Shown here piece by piece: positions 21,904 through 33,073 of a stretch of 64,000 bases of DNA. The position numbers were made by a program, and so were the translations under genes. This DNA is from Alosa alosa (lineage: Eukaryota > Chordata > Actinopteri > Clupeiformes > Clupeidae): positions 9,112,279 to 9,176,278 of the forward strand of contig NC_063195.1 in NCBI RefSeq assembly GCF_017589495.1, read 5' to 3'. The notes under the pieces were generated by a model that had not been told where the DNA came from, ran no database searches, and saw nothing but the letters and a program-made list of their open reading frames with translations. Numbering within the stretch: position 1 is the first letter of the stretch; the number at the start of each line of letters is the position of its first letter.

Positions 21904-22880
21904 TACACAGTGCCCTCGTTTTGCCGAGCTGATCCTGGATTAAATCCTCTTTGCCTCAATTCACTGTTAGAGAAAGCCAAAACATATAATTCAGCCTGGT
22001 CCTGGTTCTCTTTTTTTTTTGTCAGCACCACCACACGCCCATCCTCCCAGTTCTCATTTCTACCGTCTGCGCTTTCTTGGTTTACTGCGTTGATCACCGC
22101 GGCCTCAAACTTCGTCAATTCGCCAAAACAGTCGCCCGGTTTACAATTCCACGCTTAGGCTCCCGCGACCCGGTTTCCTAGTCTGTTCTCCAACCCACAA
22201 ATACGCCTCCTCCTCAAAGGCTTCCAAAATTCTTCCCCGCGCTCCATTGACACTCGCCTCCCCATTACGGCGGATATTTTAAACCACATGGTGGCGGTGC
22301 TTAAATGCAGCTACCACTCGGAGTACGTTGATGGCCTGCTGGAGGCCTTCTTCCTATCGGCTTTCCATGGCTTCATACGGTCCGGAGAATTCACTACAAA
22401 TTCTCTGTACGACCCCACGCGTAATCTCTCTCTCTGATCTTTCTTTTTTTCCCACTTACTTCACCATTTGTCTGAAATATTCTAAACCGATGCTTCTGGT
22501 TGTGGTACTACTATTTCGATTGCAAAATAAACAACGTGTATCATGCCCGTTAAGCTTCTATGGTTCATTACCTTAAATTACGGCCTCACACTTCACCAGA
22601 TTTTCCCCTATTCATCACACCAGACGGTCAAGCCATTACACGTTACTGGTTCAGCAGCCAGCTAGCTAACGTGCTGCTCAAATGTAACCTCTCCCCAAAG
22701 AGGTTCACTACACACTCATTCCGTTACATGCAGCCGACTGCCGCCCAAAAAGGGCTGTCCACGTCCATCCATCAAAACGCTTAGAAGGTGGTCATCCGAC
22801 GCCTACACATCATACATCAGACTAACGCCTCATGATGTTTTCGATGCTCAGAAGTTGCTCTCACGCTAACTCAGGTACCT
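21904..22880 (+). pseudogene. DIRS tyrosine recombinase, frameshifted
   Basis: The N-terminal SAM-like part is visible around LLEKAKTYNSAWSWF (21969). In the catalytic domain, AFHGFIRSGEFTT (about 22350-22390) carries the first arginine, THSFR (about 22713) supplies the His-x-x-Arg pair, and LRRWSSDAYTSYIRLTPHDV (about 22782-22845) supplies the nucleophilic tyrosine in SYIR. All four catalytic residues of the R-H-R-Y set are therefore present as sequence, but in different frames. The family joins linear cDNA into the genome as a circular intermediate. The ORF is broken at about 22450-22560 and near 22730. Confidence 0.78.
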
Positions 22881-22959
22881 CATTACCTTCAGAAATCCTG
22901 GTGGCGGTGGTTAAATTCTGGCATTCGCCTGCACTAATCGCTGTAACGTATCGGGGCCC

Positions 22960-23830
22960 AGCACGCTGGTAGCTCGTGGTGATTTAGTCTTAGCCATGGG
23001 CATGTTGCCCTTTTTCACTGGTTGCCCAGCTCGTTCGACGCTTATGGTTCAGGTCACTACTCGCCGGTTGCCCGGCTCGTGATGCTCGTCTAGGTTGCCC
23101 CAGACGGCTGGTTGCCAGTTTGGTCCAGGTTGCCCTGGATGCGGTTGCCCAGCCATCACTTGGTCTGGGTTGCCCTAGGCGCTGGTTACCCAGCTCACTG
23201 TCCAGGTTGCCTTGGGCGCCGGTTGCCCGGCTCGTGACACTCGTCTAGGTTGCCCTAGATGCTGGTTGCCCAGTTCGGTCCAGGTGGCCCTGGATGCCGG
23301 TTGCCCAGCCATCACTTGGTCTAGGTTGCCCTAGACGCTGGTTACCCAGCTCACTGTCCAGGTTGCCTTGGACGCCGGTTGCCCGGCTCGTGACACTCGT
23401 CTAGGTTGCCCTAGATGCTGGTTGCCCAGTTCGGTCCAGGTGGCCCTGGATGCCGGTTGCCCGGCCATCACGTCTGTCTAGGTTGCCCTAGACGCTGGTT
23501 GCCCAGCTCATGGTTCAGGTCGCGCTGTACGCGGTTGCCCGGCTCGTGACGCTCGTCTAGGTTGCCCTAGACGCTGGTTGCCCAGCTAATGGTCCAGGTT
23601 GCCTTGGACGCCGGTAGCCCGGCACGTCTCGTGGTCTAGGTTGCCCTAGACGCTGGTTGCCCAGCTCGCATAAGCACTAAAGTCCAGGTTGCTCTGGATG
23701 CGGTGGCCTGGCTCGTCCGCGATGTACTTGCTAGTCACTGGGCCCAGATCGTGAAGTGCTTTTGGTCCAGGTTGCCCTGGGCGCCCGGTTCTTCCGACGC
23801 CGCGCGTGGTCTAGGTTGCCCAGCTTGTCA
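22960..23830. repeat. Minisatellite of TGCC-rich dyad units in the DIRS 3' region
   Basis: Many units alternate two forms: GTCTAGGTTGCCCTAGACGC and GTCCAGGTTGCCTTGGACGC, each followed by GGTTGCCCGGCTC or GGTTGCCCAGCTC. Each core is itself an imperfect palindrome (GTCTAGG...CCTAGAC), so single strands could fold into serial hairpins. It lies between the recombinase stop and the right terminal repeat. Confidence 0.85.
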
Positions 23831-24222
23831 AGCTTCTAAATCCCACCAAAGCGAAAGCATGCTGCGGGCCCCACTACAACCCCGGGTTTATGGTTAACAC
23901 CTAGCTACTATAAATTTTGTCGGCGTCCTGGCACAACTTCATCACCCCGGCCCAGTCATGCCGTTTAGTTCATCTTGCATGTTTACTAATGTCTCTGCTC
24001 CTCTGAACCAGGTTACTGAGTCACCGCCCTGGCGGTCATCACTCATCCTTTTGGGGTAGGCTCCCCCCCCTGCCTTCATCCATCGGCAGGAGGCGAGATC
24101 CGGCCATCGCTGGGCGGATCCAGGCGGGCCTATGCAAAAGACCGTTACCTATTCAGGACTCTTTATCATGCTTGTATCCAAGCCGTTCTTTTACTAATTA
24201 AATTGTTAACTGATTCTATTCT

Positions 24223-24247
24223 GTCTACTGAGTCTTTCTGGTAGAAC
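24223..24247 (-). repeat. Right inverted terminal repeat of the DIRS element
   Basis: GTCTACTGAGTCTTTCTGG then TAGAAC is the inverted counterpart of 16458-16482. Confidence 0.75.
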
Positions 24248-24299
24248 TGGACTTTCCCTTGGAGACCAACAGACTTTTTAAATGTATTTAAACCCTTTG

Positions 24300-24432
24300 T
24301 AAAGATCTGTTTTTAATTTCTATCACACTGTCAGAGACACACAGCCCCGATTACGCTGCCCCTCCAGCCCCTATGTGTGATAGACAGAATTCAATCAAGA
24401 TGCTGATACATTATATTTGTCTGGTAAAATAT
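24300..24432 (+). repeat. Right half of the duplicated segment (paralogous to 37165-37300)
   Basis: AGATCTGTTTTTAATTTCT, then CAGAGACACACAG, then ATTATATTTGTCTGGTAAAA match 37170-37290 in order. In the 37 kb copy this half directly follows the left half, showing that the DIRS element landed in between. Confidence 0.7.
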
Positions 24433-24757
24433 AAAGTTTATTGGGTAAATATAAGGGAAAATGCACTGACACACAAAATACATTTACAAATTACATATCC
24501 AAGTTACAAGATACATTGGCATGCGAGTTACACACCCCAAACACCTTTCAACCAGCTGTGTCCATTACCCATGCAAGGTCATCAGTACTATCTGTTCGCT
24601 CTCCAAATGAAGGGGTGGATCATTACATTTATCCTGTCCTATCTATACAGAAGATATTCGCTCTGGAGAGGGGTTGTAATTCGAAATAATAATTTTAAAA
24701 AATCACCAAAACTGTGAGGGAATTATAAGTACTCAAGTTTTAGTTTGTTTGATTATT

Positions 24758-24777
24758 TTTATTTATTTATTTATTTG
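24758..24777 (-). terminator. Polyadenylation signals for the IFI44-like gene
   Basis: TTTATT repeats on the plus strand give several overlapping AATAAA signals on the minus strand, about 145-160 nt past the stop codon at 24920. Confidence 0.5.
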
Positions 24778-24919
24778 TCTCCTTTTAAATTTTTCAGAAC
24801 CGAAAAAATCTATGGGATAAATCAGAACTAATAAAACAAAAACTGCATGTCATTACTTTATAATTTAAAACAAAAAAAGTTAAAAAACAAAACGTTCTCT
24901 TCAATTTCAAGATATAATT

Positions 24920-25801
24920 TCAAGACAAGATCTTCTCTCTCAGATTGATGAGCCGTGGTCGTATAGTGGTTCTCACAAAGTTATTGGCATACAATGCAAG
25001 GTTGTCGGCAAAATTTGTTTGCTGATTGTCTCCACATATATAGTCATTAGCAAAGTTGACAATTTGGTTAAGGACATTCAGGATCAAACAGTCAATATTC
25101 TCATTCACACGATTTTCCTCGCTGTAATTCTTCACTGGGAAAATGCAATTCATGGGAACACCAAGCTTGTTGCTGCAATGCTGCATCTGAAACAAACACA
25201 CACACACACACACACACAAATATGTCATGTTTGAATGTCCACCCCTGTCAATATTAAACATTTTGGCTTACAGAACCTATAGGTCAGACAAATACTTTTC
25301 TGTATTGTGAACAAAAATAAGGTTTGCCTTTACACTCCACTTCACATTAATGTTTAAAGGTGCTCTAAGCGATGCTGGGTAACGTCACTTCTGTTGACTT
25401 TCAAACAATACAGAGAGCTAGCTCACTACTTCCTCCCGTGCTGCTCCCATGCAATTGAAATTCTCCTACACACGCATCTCGTCTGTGATTTGCATGGAAC
25501 AGTTTGTTATGTTTTTATGGGCTAGGTTTGCCCAGTTTTGTTTCGTTGCCATTTTTGGAGCCTGGGCTGTCCACAGAGATTGTGTTTTATTACAGTGTAT
25601 TCAGGACACAGACAGCTAGCGATTGGTTAAGTGGTGATGTTTGCAGTATGTGACATAAAATGTTTTAGCCCAAACAAGTGAGTGAGTGGCAGAGTGGCAT
25701 CACTTAGAGCACCTTTATACATATTCATTTATATCCAAGGTAACTCACAAAAATGAAGAATAGAATAGCATTTAAGATAAAATGCAGTGGACACACACAC
25801 A

Positions 25802-25847
<46 letters not shown>

Positions 25848-28291
25848 ACACACACACACACACTCACTGCCTGCTTAATTTTCTTGCTTGAGTAGATGTG
25901 CTTCAGATCCTCCTTCACCAAAGGACAACATTGGTCCACATGGGTCATGAGGACTATTTGTGGTATCCCTGTAAAATGACGGACAGACAGGCAGACAAGA
26001 GGACAAACGTATAGAAATGTGTGGATATACGTTGAGGGGCAGCCGTGGCCCATACTGATTAGCGCTTCAGACTTGTAACCGGAGGGTTGCCGGTTCAAAC
26101 CCCGACCAGTAGGCACGTCTGAAGTGCCCTTGAGCAAGGCACCTAACCCCTAACTGCTCCCAGAGCGCCGCTGTTGTTGCAGGCAGCTCACTGCACCGGG
26201 ATTAGTGTGTGCTTCACCTCACTGTGTGCTGAGTGTGTTTCACTAATTCACGGATTGGGATAAATGCAGAGACCAAATTTCCATCTCGGGATTAAAAGAG
26301 TATATATACTTATACTATCTTTATCTCTCTCTCTCCCTTTCTGTCTGTGTGTAATGTAACATATTGATCTTATGATCATTGAAATTTAAATGAAATTGAT
26401 CTTAAATGAGGAAAGATTCAACCTTTAAGGACACCAATTTTCTTTGTGAATGAATAATGTATCATAAATAAATAAATGTTCTTCCTTAAAATACAGGGGT
26501 CATACCTATTGGCACCCCTACGTTAATAGAGGCAGGCAGATTTTTATTTTTAAAGGCCAGTTATTTCATGGATCCAGGATACTATGTATCCTGATAAAGT
26601 TTCCTTGGCCTTTGGAATTAAAATACCCCCACATCATCACATACCCTTCACCATACCTAGAGATTGGCATGGTTTTATTTCAGTTAGCCTATTAGCTGGT
26701 TTGATTTGCATTGAGCTCAATGAGCATGTGAAATCGTCACTGCAGGTGTTTCTGTTCATGTGTTCCTGTATATGTGTCTCTGTGCAGGTGTCATAACACA
26801 TAAATTAATACACATCTAACTGAACATGTTCAGATTATGCACATTTGTACATTTGCTAAATCGTTCAGTAGAAGAGGAATTCATCTCAGAAGAAGTCACT
26901 GCAGGTGTCTCTGTGCAGGTGTCTCTCTCAGTTCTCACCCATGTCATTAGCAAGCTCTCTGACTTCCTTCATCTTCACGATGACTCCACTTGTGTCGTTT
27001 AGCAGTGAGATCTTATCTGCAGGAATCACACTCACCAGACAGTGGATCTTATCATTCAGAGTGGGGCTGCTGTTGTAGTACTTATCCTTCTCAGACAACT
27101 GGGACACAGGGTTGATGGGCAGAAAAAAAAAAAAAATACAATTGAGTACTCATCACTCCACAAGTATGTTGTTATTTATTGTTTGTCGTTTAGACAAAGT
27201 TTCAAATCAGATTGCATTCTACACTTCTGTAACAGGCAGCCATATAGTAGCCTACAATATATGTGTTATCATAGTAGTGTTAGCAGTCGTAATTGTACTT
27301 TTTCTGTACAATTCACTGTATATGTTATGCACATAGTGCATGTATGTACTGTATGTATATAAATATACTCTTTTGATCCCGAGAGGGAAATTTGGTCTCT
27401 GCATTTATCCCAATCCGTGAATTAGTGAAACACACTCAGCACACAGTGAACACACAGTAAGGGTGAAGCACACACTAATCCCGGCGCAGTGAGCTGCCTG
27501 CAACCACAGCGGCGCTCGGGGAGCAGTGAGGGGTTAGGTGCCTTGCTCAAGGGCACTTCAGCCGTGCCTACTGGTCGGGGTTCGAACCGGCAACCCTCCG
27601 TCTACAAGTCCGAAGCACTAACCAGTAGGCCACGGCTGCCCCAAAATTATATTATATCAGTGGCAGACCGTCAGGGCCTTCAAGGCCTTCTCTGAAGGCC
27701 TAACTATTTTCAAACGAATGAAAAATAACATTTTACTTTATTAACATTTTACTTTACCATTTATTATTCACTTCTTCTTCTCCTTCCCGATCGTTCTTGA
27801 CTAGGCTTAACATATCCTACCGCTGTCCGCTATATTTGATTGACAGGTTGTGTGAACAAATAGTGAGGGCTTGCGATACATTTTTATCCAATCGCATGTC
27901 TTCCCTTGTTAAGGCCCGCATCAGGCCTTCACAAGGAATCACTGCGTTTTCGGTACCTAGGCAACCATTAGAAATCATAGGTTTGGACATGTCTGACGTG
28001 AATTTTCGTCACATGTTGCAGTGCAAGAATACAGAAGAGTGTCATGGTGAGTTCAAGACAACTTAAAACTGTTTAAACTTACAACTTTAGTGTAACTTGT
28101 GCCTGATGCTGCAGCTACGGGTGCGTTCACGCTGATGCGTCCCTGGAAGGCACAGTTGATGGAGTTGATCACGCTGGATTTCCCTGCTCCAACTGGCCCA
28201 TGCAGCAGGAAGCGGAGGTGATTTACATTGGGGTTGCTGGGGTGCAACTCCCTTAGTACCTTTTTGATATTGTAATTTCCGCTGTGACACA

Positions 28292-28327
<36 letters not shown>

Positions 28328-29440
28328 AACAATGTACAGTATATAAGGCCAACATCAAAAGGTATAACAGGCAACCAATTGGCATATTTTAACTGTATTG
28401 AAGAGCTTATTATCTGGTGCCATGACAGTGCTCTTTTCATCAATGAGGGGAAGACTAAAGAAATGGTGATAATGAAACAGAAAAAATCCTGCCATGACCT
28501 TGTACCTGTTGTAATTAATGACCAACATGTAGAAGAGTTCAAATATTTAGGAACATTCTTTGACTCCACTGTTTTACTAAAAACACTGAGTACATTTTTA
28601 AAAAGGCAATGCAGCGTTTATATCTTAGGAAGTTGAACTCATATGGGGTCAGCAAGGACATTTTAGAGACTGTGTATAGGAGTCTTATTGAGAGTGTGCT
28701 GACATTTGATATGTATACTTGATTTGGAAATCTGGGGGTTAAGAACAGAAACAAGCTATCCAGAATTGTTAAGCTGGGCAGTAAAATAGTTGGTAAAGGC
28801 CAGAGACAATTGGCAGACATATATACTACACACATGAGACACACACATTGTGTCTGACCCAGTGCATCCTCTGTTTACAGAATTCAGGAAATTCCCATCA
28901 GGAAGGAGGTACACAGCTGCAATAGCAACCAAAAACATTTACAAATAAGTCATTCATACCAAGTGCAATATCACAACTCAATTCACAATAGTCCAGGCAA
29001 GATTTCCATATTCATCTTCTTGATACCGGTCTGTTGTGAATGTGTTATTTATTGTTGTTTTTAAGGGTGATTGTGTTATTTGTTTGTTGTATTTATTGTC
29101 TATTTATTGTGTCTGTGTTTTTAGAAACCTACAAATTTCCACTCTTGTGGACAATAAAGCTATTATCATTGTACTTTAGAAATATTATCCAGCCTACTGG
29201 TACAACTGGAGCTGTAGTCATAATGACATAATGAATAAGATGTATAACACCTTATACTTATGCCTTAAATATCATACTTATTAAAATCATACTTATTAAA
29301 ATATGATTATTATAAAATAATAAAATAAATTTTCTTTCACAGTTCACAGTCTATCACCTTCAGTGAGCCATATATAATATGGGATGATGAATGTTGACTT
29401 ACTTCCAGTCTACTGTTCTCCAGTCCACATCATACTCTGC

Positions 29441-29499
<59 letters not shown>

Positions 29500-32400
29500 A
29501 CACACATGATCAGCATGATCAACAGTTTCACTGTGTTGTCAGTGGGGACAATATTACTTCAACCAAGATCATCAGGCCATTACATTTTTTTGAATTTCAT
29601 ATAAGGGAATAACTACCGCCCTGTGTCCATGGAATTAACAGACGAGGTGGAGGCAAACAACTCCGCCCAAGTCCATTAGTTCTGTATAATGGGTCACTTC
29701 GAAGGCCGTTATAACGCTTATCACCCAGTTGCCACTATAGGCAAGTCATGCCTACGCAAAGTAAACAAGCAGTTCCGTTTACAAAACAGCCAACTTTATT
29801 TCCAGGTTCAATTGTCGTCCGACTATGGTTGTTATAGTTACCATTAATAAGCATTGATATAGAAAGGTGATTAAACTTTTTTTTCAGATCAACTTCATTG
29901 CTGTTCCGTTCTTCAGAATTAAAAGCCACCTCACCAGCCAATCAGAAAAGAGTATTTCTTCTCTCAGGGTGATAAGTGTTGATAATATAGTTCCAGAATG
30001 CAACAAAGTCAAATTCATGTGACGTCAAATTAAAACCTACCCAGTACTTTGATGGTTGCAGAGTCTGATACCCGGTCTTTACTGTTCCACAGTACCAAAG
30101 TGTATCTCCCCTCATCCTTGTTCTTGGCATCGCTGATTGTTAGTTTGAAGTCCATATCATCTTCTGATTGGTATATGCTGATCCTGCCACCATCTACAAG
30201 TGTCGTATTATCCTTCATCCACTTGGCATAAATCCCAGTGTTCGCCTTCCAACTGAACTTTATGGACTGACCTCTTTTCACACATTGGCCTGACAAAAAA
30301 AGAAGAAGAAGAGCAATAATAATAATAATAATAATAATAATTATTATTATTATTATATAATTTAGTATAACATAACCTACATTCTATTGCATAAATTGAG
30401 CAATGAAATTAACAAAAACAACATAATAATAATCTCTACAGAGAGAGAGAGAGAGAGAGAGAGAACTCTGAAAAAAATGCATTGCAAATTTTTCTGACCG
30501 TCAACTCATTCAAATGTCTCTCAACTGTAGGATGACATCAGATTAATGTGCAGTGGTCTCTTATCTTTTTTTCCAGAGCTGTATATAAAATATACAGTAC
30601 TGTGGTAAAGGCATGTTAGGCACCCATTAGATTGGTTGTTTTAGCAGTGCTATGATGACCATACATGTTTATTTTTCATTGTCTTCATTACAATGCAACC
30701 AGGCATGCCTGTCAGTGGCCTGGGTGGGGAATAACAGCTCCATCAAGAACTTCCCTCTTGGGTGACAGGTCATTCAATGGCAGCTTAAGACTGAAATTGG
30801 ACTGGTATCAGATTTTTTTTATGTATGTATTTCAATACTGTGTACTTATTTCCTATGTTCTCTGGCCATATTCATATACACTTAATGATAAAAAACACAA
30901 TATATATATATATATCAACATGCATTTTTATAAAGATGCAGAGCAGAAGCAATTTTCTATTCTTTACTCTCTATTTAAATTTTCTATTTCTATTCAGTAT
31001 TAAATAATCATGTGTAGTATTGTGTATGACAGAAATGCATCTTCTAATTTATTGTTGAATTGACATAATTTTTTTTTGCCATTTGGTTACGTCAAATTAC
31101 CTTGATGTTCTGGTGCTGTAAAAAAAGAGAAATCATTCATCAACAGATTAATAGATCCACTAACAGAATGACACAAAAGCATTTCATCTATTCAAGTTCA
31201 AGTTAAGTTTATTGTCATATGCATTAGTAGGCCTACAATACAATGAAATGCATTTTGGTCCATCACTCACATGCAGTATAACAGATAAGGAGACATATAA
31301 CAGACAAAAACAGACATAAAGTGCATAATGTAAGACAGAAAGTGGGAAGTGTAAATGTCGTGGAGATCAGGTAGGGCAGCGTCAATAATCCTGGCTGCTG
31401 ACTTGTGTTATGACCTAGGGGTAAGGCCACAACAAAAGAGGGAGTCGAGAGGTTGGATCTTTAACTAAAATATGGATTTATTAACCAAGTTAATCAAATA
31501 ATAATCAAACAAACCGTGTGAGATGGGCCAAAGTCAGTCATCAGTAATGCATGGATGTTGTGTTTGAAATGTGTCTGAGTGCAGTGTTGCATGTCCAAAA
31601 CCCAAAGTAAGAATGGCCCTCCTAAGGGGAGAGGCAGCAGCCCTTTTAACTCGAAACACCTGCCCTCAGGTGCAGCTCATCAGCTCTTGAAGCACCTGAA
31701 GACAAGCAGAGAAAACGAGTAGAGGGCCTAGTGGCCTGTCACATTTGACAACTCTTTGCAGTTGTTTGCGGTGATGGGAGGTTGTGCTCCCGTACCACAC
31801 TGTGATGCAAAAAGAAAGAACGCTCTCAATGGTGCATCGGTAGGAATTCTCAAGTGCTCTGGTACTCAGGCCAAACTTTTTAAGACGTCTCAGAAAATAA
31901 AAGCGTTGTTGTGCCTTCTTGAGGGTGCACTTGGTGTTCAATGACCATGGTAGAGTGTGAGATGTTTACGCCTAGAAATCTGAAGCTGTCAACAATTAGG
32001 CTTACTGGTCAGCTGACGTGAAATTCACAGTTCCTTAAAGCAACACAATGTAATTATTTTTAGAATTGTGTCTAGTGTTTAGAATTGTGTCTAAGTGTGC
32101 CTTGTTTTGCACTATATTATGTTGCTTTGTTGGACCTGAGATGTGATAATAAGGGGATTCGACTTGATGTAACCGCCTGCAACCGTCATAAGCTGACTGT
32201 ATGACGTAATCACTTTCTGCCAGGACTTTTACAGGCTTTTCATGCAAAACATGAGTATTTCTGAGATTATGATATACATTTTCAACCCAGAATTGTGCGT
32301 ATATCACGCAGTCAGCTAAAGACTGCTGCAGGCGGCTTATCCCCTTACTTTCATCAAAGTCCTTTTAGGCAAGTCCCTCCACTCAGCGGCCATATACCAA

Positions 32401-33028
32401 CGTTTTATGGGCACTCATCGGGCACAGTCTTTGGGTCGAACTTCTTTTTTAGTCGCAAGGCTTCACGACACCAATCTTGCTCCAGCGGCGATCACAACAC
32501 ATGATTGGCACGATGTCTTCACAACACAACATATGTTTGGCTCAATGTATTCACATCACTCCACATGATTGGCTCAATGTATTCACATGTCGATGTTTTG
32601 CCGAGGAAGGGGTGGGATATGTGTAGACAACGACCATATTGGCGTGACAAACTAACCCCATGCATTTTTTTTTTTTTTTTTTTTTATTTGCAAACATCAT
32701 TGACATTACAGAAAATGCAACACTCACGACATGCACATGAATACTACATACGACAAACAGGCGTACATTACATAAACACATACTGTAACTTAACAAGACA
32801 TCACATTGACTTGGCTTCCACAAACATAACACAACATAACATTAATAACAGAAAGGCTAAGGATGATTTGCGTCCAGGATGATTACAGATATGATTATCA
32901 GGGATGAAATTGATGACCGAATGAAAAGAAGGGGGATGGGGGGTGCGGATGGTAGCTCTAAGAGTGTGAATGAGGTGGTGTTGGGATGGGGGTGGGGATG
33001 GGGGTGAGGGGTAGTGAGTATGTGAGGA

Positions 33029-33073
<45 letters not shown>

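Larger units (their letters stand above)
16458..24247 (+). mobile_element. DIRS1-type tyrosine-recombinase retrotransposon, interrupted by a LINE
   Basis: The ends are short inverted repeats: GTTCTACTAGGAAGACTCG at 16458, and at 24247 the reverse complement reads GTTCTACCAGAAAGACTCAG. Coding order on the plus strand is gag-like (from 16739), reverse transcriptase/RNase H (about 20760-21790), then tyrosine recombinase (about 21900-22880), as in DIRS1 elements. These use a tyrosine recombinase instead of a DDE integrase and make no target duplication. A Rex1-like LINE (16869-19070) splits the gag-like region. Removing it leaves about 5.6 kb, a normal DIRS length. Frameshifts, stops and a changed RT catalytic motif make this copy inactive. 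The paralogous empty site near 37160 supports the boundaries. Confidence 0.82.

Noticed and set aside
22990..23830. CRISPR-like array
   Set aside because: Units are contiguous degenerate palindromic repeats without unique spacers, in a eukaryotic DIRS element.
27797..28066. Protein-like plus frame (RCPLYLIDRLCEQIV)
   Set aside because: Checked as the missing IFI44 exon and as a separate gene; wrong strand, no family motif, and it resembles a dispersed repeat.
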